From NCBI GenBank assembly GCA_907163375.1, contig CAJQUW010004452.1, positions 327,501 to 391,500 of the forward strand: a DNA stretch of 64,000 nt. Reading direction: 5' to 3'. The notes under the pieces were generated by a model that saw only the letters and a list, made by a program, of their open reading frames with translations, was not told the DNA's origin and searched no databases. The position numbers were made by a program, and so were the translations under genes. Of this stretch, positions 1 to 14,300 are shown one piece after another; the stretch's first letter is position 1, and each line of letters opens with the position of its first letter. The DNA is from Prostheceraeus crozeri (Eukaryota > Platyhelminthes > Polycladida > Euryleptidae).

Positions 1-345
1 AGGTCTCTGCTCAAGATCGGATCTCAAATGAAGAAGGCTCGGGTTTGAGGGAATTGGCGACGTCTTACGGAGAAGGCTTCTGCGTTGGTTCGGGCATGTC
101 ACCAAAATAAATAACAACTGTTGGACAAGGCGAGTGCAATCCATGGACGTGGCAGGGCGAAGACCACCCGTCCGACCTAAGAAGTCAAGGAGAAACAATG
201 TCGATGAAGATCTTCGACTACTGGGACTTGTCCTCAACGATGCCCTCGATCGAGAGAAATGGCGAGGAGCTATAAAGAGAAATCGTTGTACCCAATCAAT
301 TTGGTGCAATCGACGCTAAATGGATTGAGTGAGTGAGTGGGTGAG
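1..345 (+). mobile_element. LINE 3' end (non-LTR retrotransposon reverse transcriptase C-terminus)
   Basis: One reading frame from about base 66 to the stop at 317-319 gives the conserved tail of endonuclease/reverse-transcriptase LINEs: an LRWFGHV motif, then a GRRPPVRPKK basic stretch and a DLRLLGL...DALDREKW motif. The TGAG-rich run at about 326-345 looks like the simple-repeat tail of such elements. The frame is open but the body of the element lies left of the window, so it is a fragment. Family assignment (RTE-like or related) is by memory of these motifs only. Confidence 0.7.
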
Positions 346-2720
346 AGTTAAGTTAGCGATAGTGACGTAGGAAAGACATTTAATTCATAATTTGAAGTTC
401 ATGCTATGCAGATCAGTGGTGCTACCTATTTTCATCGAAATGATTTACTACTATGTTGCACTTGAGGTTGTTTTTAACAAAGTTTCATCGTTGCATATTT
501 TAGGAATGTTGACAATTGTTAGACTCATGCATAGTAACTTCAGTATGCAGGAGCATATTCATCGCTATCTAGTTACAGTTTAATACATATCTTGTAGGGA
601 TAAGAGCAGAGATCATTTGCATATACCATTCAACTTGCGATGATGAAATAATTGCATATTGCCATTATATTATAATGAATCACCAAGTATCTTCTGCTTC
701 TACATTGGACTATTCCCCTATCTAGGGTTGTCACCCTGAATAATGGCTCGCCAGAAACTCTTGTCGAAACTGTACTCCAGGTCAACCCGCACGATTTATG
801 CTGCAGATCCTTCTTATTGGTAGTCCGTGTTGACCCTTCTTATTCAGTCAGCCTTCCCAATCTTCTGCACATGTCTGTATCATCCTGCTCTCCTTCTCTC
901 ACTCAATCATTCACTCACTCTTACATTATTAAAGTCATCTTAATCCTTTGCTTCTTTGCTTCTCATTTTGTCCTGACTTGGCATTTCCTTGGCGAATATC
1001 ATTTAGAAATATCACTTCTTTGGATTCAGCGAAATTTAATTGGTACTATCACATGGTGGTCCTTTTTCTTTCGCCTTCAGCCAGGCTACATTCTGAGCCA
1101 CACAAGAGCACTAATCGTATTTTTGCTTTGTGCACACACCCTTGTAAGTATTGAAAATTTCTTTGACATATTCTTATCGTATATGAAATGATGATTCCAT
1201 TAGTTCTCATAATTTTGCCCAAACTTTGCTCATTCTGACCATGACTATCGTTGCCCTGATCTTCCCTTCTCATTTAAGATCACATATATGTATTTAAAAG
1301 CTTAGCAAGTTAGCATCACAGTTTCATTACGTTTGACATCCGCAGTCATATCATGCTACCGAATATCACCACTATTTTCAAAGAGTTGAAATTCACAATT
1401 ATCTTAACATTTTTTCTTCCACACCAACAAACTACGCTGCAATTCCTCTACACATCCTGTCACAACTTCATCGGGAGCAGCGGCTCCTAGGGCTGGCTTG
1501 TGAAAATAATGTCATAATTTCATAGTAAAAAATGGCTGTTGACTGCGAATTTCAGATCTGTACACTACACCGACAATTAGAAAAAGTCTTTTAAATTCTT
1601 ATCCTTCAGACTCAGACTAACTGCGGTTGTCAAGCATCAGTCAAGTGCATCAGTCAGATAAAACTGGTGCGTCAGATGTTCTCAAATTCCTTATATTTTA
1701 TCAAGAAAAAACAGATGATACCGAAATGTGATGGAACAAGTGTTATCTACACTATAGATTACTCGACATCAGTGACAAAACTGTAAATATTGACTTTCAT
1801 TTTGAGCTGGTGAAAAAGTGAAAATATGTGTGCATGCCTTTGAAAATAACAGCTGTGGCTACTATGAGAATCGATGTGAAAACTTATCGGTGTTCTTTTC
1901 GACAAGAAGTATTTATATGAATAGTTTGTCGATAGTATTTGTGATTGTCAGCGCGTTAGATCAAATTTTAATGCAAAGATGCACGACATGGGTTTGCTTG
2001 ACTATTGAACTTCAGAACGAATCAAACGGGCAGGAAATGTCAAAGCACAATGAATAGATTTTTCATCAGAATGACTACCAGTATTGACGAACATTTAGGC
2101 GAAATCGTAGACCATTAAGTATTCGAAGCCTTACAGCAAGAAAAAAAGAATGACTAAAAAAGAAGATGTGGCTGAAATCTTGCTCTATTTATTGCGCTCT
2201 ATTATTCGTTTCTATGATTGTCATTGCAATATCAGTACAATACATGGTCAGTGAATCGGCACAACGCTTCACGGGTAAAACGTTGTGAGAGTTTTTCCGG
2301 GTTTATTTCAAATCATTTGCTTTGTATAAAAAATGAATAAATAATGCAGCCGTCTCCTACTTGAAGAATACCACAACAAATAGCTGTCCCTAATCAATGC
2401 CTTGAACGTGTACTTGCAAGTGCATGTATTCGATGACAGTCGCTTTAACATTTGCCTTTTTCGTCAAGTATATCAAAAACATTGTTATTTATCAATTTTC
2501 AATTCTGGTAAGATGTGTATATATAATACTTCGTTGAAATTTTCTTATCACGATAGGTAGAATTTTCAGACTAGCGTTTTACAAACGATTAAGTTGAACT
2601 CTTAGAACGAGTTTATTCTATTATTCAGTCAAAGCTTACAAGTCTAGTTGTATATGCAACCCTACTAGTAAGAGCCTGTTTTTCTGTTTCGTTTGCTTTC
2701 AAATATATACACTATATATA
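346..2720. other. non-coding stretch, probably filamin intron
   Basis: I see no exon, RNA gene or clear repeat here. The DNA is AT-rich with short, unsupported reading frames. It is probably part of the long intron before the first filamin exon in this window. Confidence 0.5.
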
Positions 2721-4130
2721 CAGTGCGCTCATAAAGTCACTGTGCACCTAATAAATCAATGCATGCGCAATACTTTGTCGCTTAGAATTTGCCACGGCAC
2801 TATAAAAAGTGAAGTTTCTTGTAGAAACTTCGATTTCTGTGTGATCACAAAATATCTATTTACATACTACAAAAACATTTGAAAATGTCCACCCTGTTCA
2901 CGAATACAAATGTCAATTCAACGTCTCATATTCTCAAACATTCGGTGAATTTCCTCGTGCTTGATAGCGTCAATTTGCTGTCGGCTGTTTTCTCTAGACT
3001 CCTGTAGATTTCGTGACCTGCTTCCGTAAACCTCCTGCTTCACCGCTAACCACCAGTAAAAGTCCAAGACATTCAAATCTGGGATCTAGGATGCCAAACT
3101 CCTTCAGAGATAACTCTTGTTTGAAATATTCCACTAAAATATCGAATTGAGGAATTGGCGGTATGCGCAGTTGCTCCATCTTGCTAGAAATAAGTAGTCA
3201 AACTTTCATCGTCACTTAATTCGTCAACGAGTGAAGCAATAATTTTGTCAAATAATTTTTGCAATAGTAGTTGAATATCGGCCCAAGCATTTGTAGTCTT
3301 GACATAAGAGAATGTAATGGCTTCTCAACAAATTCGTGTGGGTTCTCACTAGACCATATGCGGGAACTCTGACTACTGAAATGCCTTGATAGATGAAACC
3401 AAGCTTCATCAGAAAAGAAAGTCTTATCGAGAACATTATTTACATTTAGATTTTCCTTGAACCAAACACAGTACTTGAATTACAAACGCTTGTCATGATC
3501 GGCATCATTCAATTCATGTTGGCCAGAGATGCGGTACGGATATAGGCCTATGTTCTTTCTTATAGCAGGATGAGCCGTTCCGAGAGATAGACCCACTTCT
3601 TGGGATAAGCGACGCATCGACTTGTTTGGGCAATGAGTCATAGCTTCAGAAATAACATTTTCAGGAATAACTTTTTTTATCACTTAAGATTAGGGCCTAA
3701 TGGTCGATCTGAGCGTGATGGATCGTGCACCGAGTCAGCTTTTCTGAACTCACTGATTGGACTCCAATCAACATTTCGATGAGGCAAATCAAATGTAGGA
3801 AGTCTTTCTAAAAACCCCTTCTTCACCTCATTATTATATTCCCCATTGGCGCGAAAAACATTTTCGACCAAATTCTTCTCTCGCATTGACAGCATACCAT
3901 GCTTAGCTTCGAAATGCAACGTACTGATCTTCACCGAGTTAGTAGCTGACAAATGTGAAGTTAAATTCAAATTCTAGATCATGTTGAATGTCGCAAGCTA
4001 CTCAATTGCGCTTCCCAAACGAGTCAGTGACTCTGTGCATGTGATAGATATCTACAATTGTAAGATTACGACTGTTTTCTTTGGCAAAACAAAGTTAGAA
4101 GAGGTGCACAGTGACTTTATGAACGCACTG
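2721..4130 (-). mobile_element. degraded Tc1/mariner-like DNA transposon
   Basis: The ends are a 29-bp inverted repeat starting CAGTGCG(C/T)TCATAAAG (2721-2749 and 4102-4130) with one mismatch, flanked on both sides by TA, the target duplication of the IS630-Tc1-mariner group. The 1.41 kb interior reads as a transposase on the - strand but is split over several frames. It shows a helix-turn-helix region (about 3970-3500), a SDEAWFHL catalytic block with NPH and PLH motifs (about 3430-3320), and a DGATAHT block (about 3170) preceded by TAG where the family has glutamine, then a PRSPDL/DF motif. The element cannot encode a working transposase. Confidence 0.85.
2900..3970 (-). pseudogene. mariner-type transposase remnant
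   Basis: This is the transposase of the element at 2721-4130. The N-terminal DNA-binding half is in two frames, 3970-3680 and 3683-3480. The first catalytic aspartate block is near 3400 (SDEAW), the second near 3165 (DGATAHT), and the C-terminal catalytic region lies at 3110-2920. There are frame changes between blocks and a TAG just before DGATAHT. The DDD/E transposase fold and cut-and-paste role are known for the family; inactivity is inferred from the breaks. Confidence 0.75.
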
Positions 4131-6276
4131 TATATGTAATAATGCAGCATAAATTTTCATATAGCACGCATAATCGAGGAGTCACTCTCACTGCGTAATC
4201 GCCCTTTATGGTGACATTTCTTTTAATCTTGTATAAATTAATCATTGTCATTACTTGATACATTGTGGCTTAGTCAATCATGTCAGTACAGCGTAGCAAC
4301 AATACGTCTGATGAGTTGTCGGTTTCATTATTTATTATGTTCCCAATATTGTCTATCATCGCCCTTGCAACACATAATAGAATCAATAATGTCTATCCTA
4401 ACTCTGAAGGTTATGAGCTGATTCGTTCTGTACAACTACAAAGCCTTCATTCACGTGCTGTATGAATCCGCTGTATGAATTTTGTAATTCGTGTATCAAT
4501 CGATGAGTATGCAGTGTGCACTTTCATTTATCAAATTGATATACAAGTATTTCGCTTCTTTCTGAATGATGGCACTAAAAGATACTTGAAGGAAAGCCAA
4601 ATGGAAAGTGCACATGGGTTTGGAACTGATTTTGCTATTGCGTAATCGCTTCAAGGGTAAATAAACGGATTTTTTGTACCCCGAGGTGTAGGATTTCTTT
4701 TTTCTGATGTAATGAATGTATTATCAATGTATTAATTGTCGTAATCATGATACATTGTTCAGCATGTCAGATGCAGAAGAAAATAGTAATCCAAAACGTC
4801 AGCTAGAAAAATGTCTGGATTTTATTTATTCATAATATGCGTGTGAAACGATCACACAACAACAAACAACTAAATACTCTAACATGTAAATGCATGGCCA
4901 AACGAACCGATTAAAATGGGAAATTGTCGGGATTTTTTTTGAGTTTCAACTGCTGCATACCAATGAACTATACTTTAAAAGTATCATTACTTGCACACAC
5001 AGCACACACTGATTAATCGCATGTTGTGAGTGATAACAAAATATCTCTTCGATAACAAAAGTGTGTTTTTTGATTCTAAAACGTTCTTTGTTTGATTTGT
5101 TAGTATGAACTGTTATATGCATTTTAGATGATGAAAATTCAGGTGAGTTGTTACTTGAATTGCCTCCAATTTGATTGTTTTTTGGTTAATCTATTGACAT
5201 TGACTAACAGGCGGACTTTGAGAATGTGGTTAGTGAAATTCATTCTTGAATTTTAACGTCACATTGTTCTGTTTGATTCATGGCGGCATTGTTACCTCCT
5301 CCTACGCTGTTGCTGCGCTAGCGTTCCATTTAAGCGATCCGAGATCGATTTGCGGTCCTTAGATACCGTGTGCTCCAAAGATCTGAAAGTTATTATTTTT
5401 CCATTGCTGCAAACTTTTTTCGATACATGTTTTTGAAGACAACTTCAGCAGTACAAGAGTATCTAACCTTGGTGCTTTTTATTAGAATTACATTCAATTC
5501 ATGAATTCTAAAGAAAAGTTCACATCGGAATCAAAATTAGTCTAATTCTATAAACGGGCAGCTAAGAATGCACAAAATCGTAAATGAGATACGATGGATT
5601 GATGATCACTTTAATTTGCAATGGAAATATCGATTAACTGATTGATTACTTCGATTTTAGAGAAGTCCTATCGAAGGATTTTTGCCATCTTTAGCTATTA
5701 TTCCATTAGTTTGACATGATTTGAATTTAATTCGGCTTAATGTTTCCCAATCTCAGATATAATGTAACTAGCTATTGATGCAATTCACCAGCTTTAGAAG
5801 TTATCATAAATTCAAAATTCAAAACGTTTTATTTCGAATATGGAAAGCCTTTACAGCAGATGTAGTCGATGATAAAGTGCTATGAATATCATGCGTCATC
5901 AGAAATGCGCTTCATTTGTAGCAATAAAATATACACACAAGTTGAAGAATGTATGTCCAATTTTAAATATGACAATGTTTGTGTTTCTGATACAGAAATT
6001 TGTATTTTTCATTAACTTGATGCTTAAAACTGATGCTTGATCGTTCTAAAGGTTTGGAAACGCAAAATGTCCGGACTGAATCGTTTTGAAATATACATCA
6101 TTCATCGTGTACATATCATCTAATCTGATCGTTCGGTTATTTCATTTCAATCTAAGATTGAGTGCAAGACAGTGTGCAAGTTTGAGATGATATTATCATA
6201 ATTTCACCAAGTCAAACACAGCGCCATACTGCTTCGACAAGGAAGCAAAATAGAGGACCGAAACCAATACTTCAAT

Positions 6277-6319
<43 letters not shown>

Positions 6320-8162
6320 TTACACACACACACACACTTACACACACACACACACACTTACACACACACATTCCCACCTTTGAATTCTCATAGAGGAAGA
6401 TTATTTTATTATGTTATTGTCATTGAATATTTGATGTTTGCATAGCAGTAGTTCTTTGATATTTGTGCAACATTGGTCAGTTGAAAAAGTGTACCTTATA
6501 TAATAATTCATAATAATTTCTTAGATAATTTTCATTTTTAGATGTACTAACCGATTGATGTTGCTATGTATAATTGCACATCTGAAATGCTGCTTCAGGT
6601 ATGATGTTAACCCTCATCCTACTAACCATTAAGCATGCTGACATAATTTTATGCGAATTACAGGGATTTTGGTTTTTAGCAGATGATCATCTGTTCCGTT
6701 ATTACTCTGCATTTTCGAGCAATTCTTAAATGAAGATATTTTTTGCGATCGTCATTCGTTCTGTTGCAGCAACACAAACGCAGAAAATCATGCTTCCCAT
6801 TCGATTCTATATTTGGGTTGCACGGTTAAAAGGCCAAATGACAAAAGAACAGAAGAGCAAAAGAGAAGAAAGGACATAAAGACAAAAGACAGACGACCAA
6901 AGACACATAAGAGCAAATAGTGTATTGATGTGTTGTAAAAGCGCCGTGAGAAGTGACATCCAGATTCTGTCAAATTTCAATATCGAGTTTACAGTTTGCG
7001 TAACAGTTTTCTCAAAGACAAATAATTCGCATTCATGTACCCTGTATGCAAAGTAATCAGCATCTAAGATGATACTAGGCTTTTTCTATGTAGTTAACTT
7101 TTTTCTAATTAATTTTAACTTACCATTTTTCCATGTAAACAAGCTAGATGGTGCAAAACGATACTACTGTCCTCCGCTCTTATGTTTCTCTGCCTTTTGG
7201 CCTTTATTTTTCATAGGCTCTTTTTCCATCTGCGACTCTTTTATCTGCGGCTATTACTACACATTAAATCTAAATCTAAATTATACTATGATCAACAATA
7301 TGCATTAATGATTTTAATGATAACTGACTCCATGTTGATTTCGTTTGCCAAATTAAAAGTAATCACCCCTACAATATGTAACTCCATTGTATGTGTGTTA
7401 ATGTTTAGTAAATACAATCCTCTTCAAGTTTTTGTGTTTAGGTGACTTTAAACAGGAAAATCAATGAAGCTGCGGCAAATTGAAATCATAAGGTTGTAAC
7501 AGCGCCCATCGTAAATGCGAAGGAGTAAAATGCTCTAAGCTTGAGATTTTGAATACGTGCAAATAAACATTCCTTCGAGTTCTCATAAGACATGCAAAAC
7601 ATTGAATACGTCATTTCTACCTTTCTTCTATTATTCGGACACAAATTTGATATTTGTAGGATATTCAGTTGGCGAAAAACTTCGCTGTATTTGAAACATT
7701 GTATTTGAGTTCATGTATTGATTTGATTGTAAAAGTGTAATTCCGACTTTGGTCTCAGGCTATCAATTGTCATGTCTTAGAATCTGATTGCAATTGACAT
7801 GGAACTAATCAAATCTACGTTTGCTGATCAATGTGTATTTTAATACCTTGCATGACGTCACATCTGTAAAGGAAGCTGCGGATGTTTCATTGGTGTCATA
7901 TTTTTTCCAGATTGGATAAGTTTGATTTTTTGTTGCATTGAAATTGCCATCTTCAGCAACAAGTAATTCTATCTGTAAATCATATAGGTCTGAAATTTAG
8001 AGTGTGCTGTCTTCGATGACATGCATTGATGCTGCGTAAAGTGACATCGATAACAGCTCTATCAAAGGTGTCAATAGCTTTTATTGATTGTTGACAAATT
8101 GTTCATTTGCATTTTCTTCGGATTTCATTCAATTTTTCAACTGGATTGTTATACTGTTTTAG
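4131..8162. other. non-coding stretch upstream of the first filamin exon
   Basis: Apart from the CT/CA microsatellite at 6277-6370 I see nothing supportable here. It is AT-rich, with no filamin-like codons and no RNA gene, and is presumably the 3' part of a filamin intron, since the exon at 8163 starts in phase 1 behind an acceptor. Confidence 0.5.
6277..6370. repeat. compound CT/CA microsatellite
   Basis: A run of about eleven CT dinucleotides is followed by three CA blocks separated by CTTA interruptions. It is a simple-sequence repeat, likely length-polymorphic. Confidence 0.95.
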
Positions 8163-8321
8163 GTGAGCCCCGCAAACGTGCTCAAGTATCAGTCGGGACT
8201 ACCAGTGATGTTCCTCTGAAGATCTCGGAGACTGACATATCTAGTCTGATGGCAAGCATCCGATCCCCGTCTGGTAGAGAAGAACCTTGTATCTTGAAGC
8301 GTCTACCAAGTGGTCATCTCG
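8163..8321 (+). CDS. FLN: filamin exon: first half of repeat 18
   Basis: The acceptor AG is at 8161-8162 and the donor GTAAGT at 8322. The exon starts and ends in phase 1. It encodes a SETD motif and [14 protein letters not shown], very close to vertebrate repeat 18. Confidence 0.93.
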
Positions 8322-11300
8322 GTAAGTTAAATTGGAAAATAGGGGAGTAAGAAAAACAAATATTTCAACAGTCTTCTTTCTAATTCCCTATTTTCGACGT
8401 AGCTGCTGATGCGTTTGTCAGTGAAACTGTCGTACATGGACTTTTAACATGTGTCAAAATAAATATTCTGATTTGATTACAGTTAAATAACTCGAAAACA
8501 GAAAAACGAAGAGCCAGTAATAACATGTTTCATGATATATGAAGTTAATTAATTTTATGTGTGAGGTTGTGCATGATTAATTATTTATGATTATTATGAA
8601 GACAACTTCTTTGTAGAACCACATACCCATTGCTTGAGTTGATTGTATGGGCGGAATATCCTCTCAGATCCCTACAGAAGGACAAAACTAGCTTGTGTAC
8701 TTGATTCACAATTTTACAAAGCTTAAGTGTTGCTCATCTGTAGCTACTCCTCAATCCTCTGGATTTAGGAATTCCCTTCCTTGTATTACGTTTCATACAT
8801 GCGATCGATATCTATTTCAAATCCATAACATTGCCGCTAATCGTCGTGCAATCATTTTTCTTCCTTCGATTATCCGACAACAGGAGATAGATTAGTTGTC
8901 TTGCCGTCTAGGGTGTACGTGTATGTTACCAGATGTTCTATCAAAAGGGGCACAAAATGCAATCATTTCGCTATTGTTTAAAGAAACTTAATATCTTATA
9001 ATTGAAAACTTAGAAGCTTCATCGGAAATGATCATATTTGTAGAAATGGATATCAATTAATCAGGGATGTGATTTTTTCGGTTGATGCCCGTGTTCCTGT
9101 TACCTCCTCGAGTTGTTTGTGAATAAAAATATCCAATTCAAATTATTCAGGAAAACGTAGTAATTACAGATGCTATGAAATGAAATAACAAAGTATCCAA
9201 TTATGTATGATGTTTTTGAAAATATTAATATAATTGTGGTTTCCCAGCACATCAGCGCTTAATTTCAAAACTAGATTATTTTCAGCAATTTCAATTTTGA
9301 AAAAAGTGATAAAACTGATGAAAGTAATCAGATTTGTATTTTTTAGACAACTGTTGTGGAAAATGCATTATTGACTATTTTCAATGTAATCCGAACGTTA
9401 CAAGAAGCCTAGTTTATCAGTTCACTGTTACGGTGCATAGTGAAGGAACAGAAAAAGGCGAACGGCTTGTCATCAATGATTTTTCATCATAAATATCCAA
9501 TATGGAAATACATGAACTGTATGTATTTCTCAACTTGAGACAGCGACTGACTTAAGGAAGAAAAATTATGACATTCAATGTCATGTTTGAGTTGATTTTA
9601 AGCCCACGTATCCGGAAGTTAAGTGTAAATAAAAGCAAATAATTCCAGCGAGTACTGATTATGCAATCAGTGTCAATTTAGCGCAAGCTTGTCCACTGGT
9701 GCTGACCAACATCCAGTGCTGGATGACATCTGAAATTTGTTGCATATTGTTTTCTACAGCTTGCGAATGATAGATAGACTATGATAGACTCCTAAGATAG
9801 ACTTAGGATTTTCCATTACATATTTGAAACTGCCGTCGGCTAAATTTTTGACGTGTTTCTGTCATTATTTGAGTGATGGTATCTTGAAACTGGCACTATT
9901 CTGTTAACATCATTTATCCGCATATATGTCCCATTGTTTGTTTACATAATGGTCCATTAATACTAATATATGCAACTAGTGTTCACTCTTCTGCAAAATG
10001 AGCTTGACAATAACCGTTATTCGAAGTATACAACTTTTCAATTTTTTTCTGCTGTAAAATCATAAGGGTCATATCATTAAATGGCAAGTCACTGTTAAAA
10101 TGATTGTTATAAAAAGATCGCGGGATTGTCAGCATGAAATACATGGAACGTTAATCAACCGGTATTCCCTATCACACACTGTTTACTTTTGTGATGAGAT
10201 TTCCTGGCTGTCTAAACAAATCAGAAAGTATTATCTTTTCATCTGCTGTCAATGTCTTATCCGAAGATGAGACAATGACGAATATGTTCATCCACATGTA
10301 GAGATCACGTCCAAGATTCTATGTACTTCACTCTGTGACATTTATCTCAGTTTGTATTGATTTTTCTTCCAGGAATATCTTTTACTCCACGTGAAGTTGG
10401 TGAACACCTTGTCAATGTTTATCGAAATGGAAGACATATTCCGAATTCTCCATTCAAGATATTTGTGGGCGATGCAGATGTGGGGAATGCTCGGCGAGTT
10501 CGTGTCTTTGGTGATGGCCTTGAACGGGGCATGGCCAATGAGATGAATGAATTTACAGTGGATACAAGAAATGCAGGTAATTACATTGTCAACGTGTAGG
10601 TTCATTTAGAATTATGTATAAAAGCTTTCAAAGGGTTAACGTGTTTATTTATTTCACCAGTCAGGAATGCATTCAAACTCATTTCCCACATTTCTGGGGT
10701 AATCAGTCATGTAGTGCTCGATCTTATCGGACCATGACTTTTTTATCAAGGTTATCAATGGCATATATTTGCCATTTGTTCCCAGTTTGCATGGTTACTA
10801 CATATACTTTTAATTTCCTTAGAATAGACATGCGTAATGTAAAACAACAAGGCTCATCATTTAATGGAAAATACATAAAATCCATAAAATAATGAGTAAA
10901 ACCTGCAGTGTACATGCGCATCTGTATTCATTAATTCTAAATGTAACTCATCAGTAATGCGTCAATACATAATTGCAGCTACTGGAAGAATTTTCAAACA
11001 GACTTAAGTTTGGTGCATTTAAGGATCAGTTGACAAGTTCCGTCCCCTCTTATTAAAGCGTTTATACAGTAGTCTGCGTGATAATATGAAATATTTTCAT
11101 AGCGTTTGATAGAAATTTCGATTAATAGCTTTTTTATTTTTAATGACCAAGAGCCATGGAGAAACAATTACTGAACTACAGAATGAACAAAATCTGAAAG
11201 GTCTTCATTCCTTTTATGTGAAATTTTGTTGGTGGATCAATGCATCACAAATCCTAATTTGAACTATATTTTTTGCAGAAATGAAAATCTTGATTTGCAT

Positions 11301-14300
11301 ATATAGCAGAAAAGCAAAGTAGCTTTTTTGCTATATCTGCAAGCGGGGAATCCATTTGTGGGGAGTACTGCTGTTTGTATTTTGGTTTTATAGATAAGCA
11401 TATGAATTTGCATGTCACATTCCGCATAAATAGTAGATATTGGCTAACAATAATAGTATTACATAATAACTTTCGACAGTGAGTAATTTACTATTAATGC
11501 TTTGCGAAAAATGTGAAAGTGTTATGTGGATTTTAAAAAGTGTGTAAAGTGTGTGTGGATGTTAAAAGGGTATGATCAGTAAATAGTACAAAATTTGGCT
11601 TGATGTTTGTTTTATCACTGCGTGAAAAGATAAATTCTTGCGTACATAAAGATCTTCCATGACATTTACAGATATCCTGAATTCTACAATTTATATCGAC
11701 CAAGATACCTTTTTTCAAGTATTTTTCAACTGTAACGTAGTTAATTAAATTAAATTAAAATTACGTAACAATTTTCAGCATGTGCCTCGTTAGGGATGGA
11801 AAGTTTGTTTCGAGCGTATATTGTAATTTTAGTATTTTAGTTCAACCCTAGCAACTCGCTATGGAACCCACGAGCGCAACTGTTTGCCATAAGCAACAAC
11901 AAAGACTTAGCTGCTTTGAATTAATCGGTAGTGGCAATACTAGTAATACGTAAGCTTGAATAAACTGCTTCTAATAAAACTCTGATCAAATATTAGAATT
12001 AATGTCTATATGCCAACTGTCATCCATATGTCATTTTGTATAATATTGTAATTGTCGGATATGCAGAACTTCTCCGACCGCTATCGTTTTCAGAATTGAC
12101 ATTGGTTTCACTCATCCATTAAATCAGACTATTTCTTTTTTCAACAGGTTACGGCAGCTTGAGCTTATCTATAGAAGGCCCATCCAAGGCAGACATCGAA
12201 TGCCATGACAATCACGACGGCACATGCCTTGTAACTTATAAACCAACTGAACCTGGGAATTATATCATCAATATCAAGTATGCAGACGAGCACGTCCAAG
12301 GCAGTCCTTTCATGGTTCACATTGGAGGCGAACCATCGTCTCGCATGCTGGAACGGATAATCCGGAGGCGAGAGGCAGCAGATGTAACTCACATCGGAAG
12401 TCAATGTGAGCTCAGCCTTCGTGTTCCAGGTGCGTATATTGTTTCTCAATCTGTCATACTATACATGTAGATTAATTTCCATACTAACATTTACTGCATC
12501 CTTGAAATATCGCTTTCTGAAATGTTGGTATTGAGACTGACATTTCGGAGACATTATGAAAAGTATGGATTGAAGGATTTGCGTCTAGCTCGAATATCAG
12601 CAAGAGATAGTGTTCTCAAATTTTCGCAATTTGCTTGTCATTTACATCCGAAACATGTTCAGTTAAGAAATTTTTCGTTTCTGTGTAATGTGCACGCAAC
12701 CAACTCCTAAATACAATCCCTGTTAATACTAACAAGTCTATGTAATCCGACATATTTAATGTCTGTTATCTGAAACAGGTTGATTTGCCTCCAACTCGCA
12801 TATTTTGCTGCAAATTTTATACTACGCCCGGCATCAGGAAGACATCATTAAACTGTCTGCTCTTGCACACTCTGAGACTAGAAGACCAATTATTTCGCAC
12901 GTCCGTTTTTATTTTAATCAAATGGTCAGCATATTTAGCATTAATAACGAACAATGGAAAAATCGTGTTGCAATAGCAATGTAGTTAAAAACAAGAATTA
13001 TATATGCATGCATATTTAGATTTATTGCACACAGAAGTAAAGAATAGCAGGAATCATTGCAACAAAGGAATAGCTGTCACACTGACTTAACGTGCAAACG
13101 ATATTTTGTGTTGGTGGTAATAGGGTGAAAGTTGGCTGAGCAAAGTGTGGGTTAGTTGGTCAATGGTGCGGCACCTCAGATCAAAATCATAGACATGTTA
13201 AGCCGGGAAATCAATACCGTAGCTTCTTTCATATATCATGAGATACAAGTATGGAATCAGAGTTTTCGTGTGAATTCTTGCTGAAAGACAAATTTCAGAT
13301 ATCAAGATCTCATTTAGAAATTGTGTACCCTCTGAAGTACAACTTTTACAACTTGAATATTTTGTTGTATCCTTATGGTGTATTATCACCATAATGATAA
13401 CCGGCGTCTCTTCGGAATGCTGCGAAATGTGCAAGAATAGCCAAAGTCAAATCTAAAATTCTTACTATGTGCCCAATGGAAATAATATGAAGCTGATTGA
13501 ATTCTAAATTGAAGCCGCATTCAATAGCTACGAGTAGTACACAACCAATTTTGATTCGTGAGGAAAATCCTTATCTGGGGGATGTTGGAAAAGTCACACA
13601 GCATTTCATTTTAATGTGTTTCAAAAATATAGATATGATGCGACTTTTAATATTCTAGCCTATCAATAAGAAATAGATAACGAATAAAATATTTATGATA
13701 AAGGAGGGCGTGTGCTAAGAAAGTGTTTTGAAAAGAAATTCTTTATATTGCTTATTCTCATCACATAGCTAGGCATTTTTTTCATTAACCAGACTTCACG
13801 AAGGCGAATATTGATGTTAAGCCAAAATATCATTTTGAATATTCTCGTTTTGGCATTGTTGCAGGTGTCAGTAAACAGATCATGCTGTTTGTGCTGTGTA
13901 TTCTTGTAATCTAGTAACCAAAAATCACACGGTACTACCGATATGAAATTGTTTAGTAATAAGACAATATTTTGTTGATACATACGCTCTTCTGGACGAA
14001 AATGTCATTGTTTTGAATTGGACTTGAAAAGCAAGTTGACATTATAAATTACCTTGCATATTTTATGAAGAAAAACAAATTGGTAGCTATTTATGGATAC
14101 TGAGACTCCAACCTAAGACAGTCAGTGTGAAGCCATGAATCTCTTAATATAGCTACAAGCAATGAGCAACTAAATTTAGAAGTCGGAATGGTTAATAACT
14201 TAATAAGATTTATTGTTGTCCATCCATGACCATAGCACCTCTGTAACAAATGTGAAGTGATTTCTTAATTCAATCTCAGTTTAAAACCTCATCTAAAGTG

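Noticed and set aside
1..8162. Search for earlier filamin exons (repeats 16-17) upstream
   Set aside because: No GPSK, PGxY or GSPF-type coding segment with splice sites was found in this stretch.
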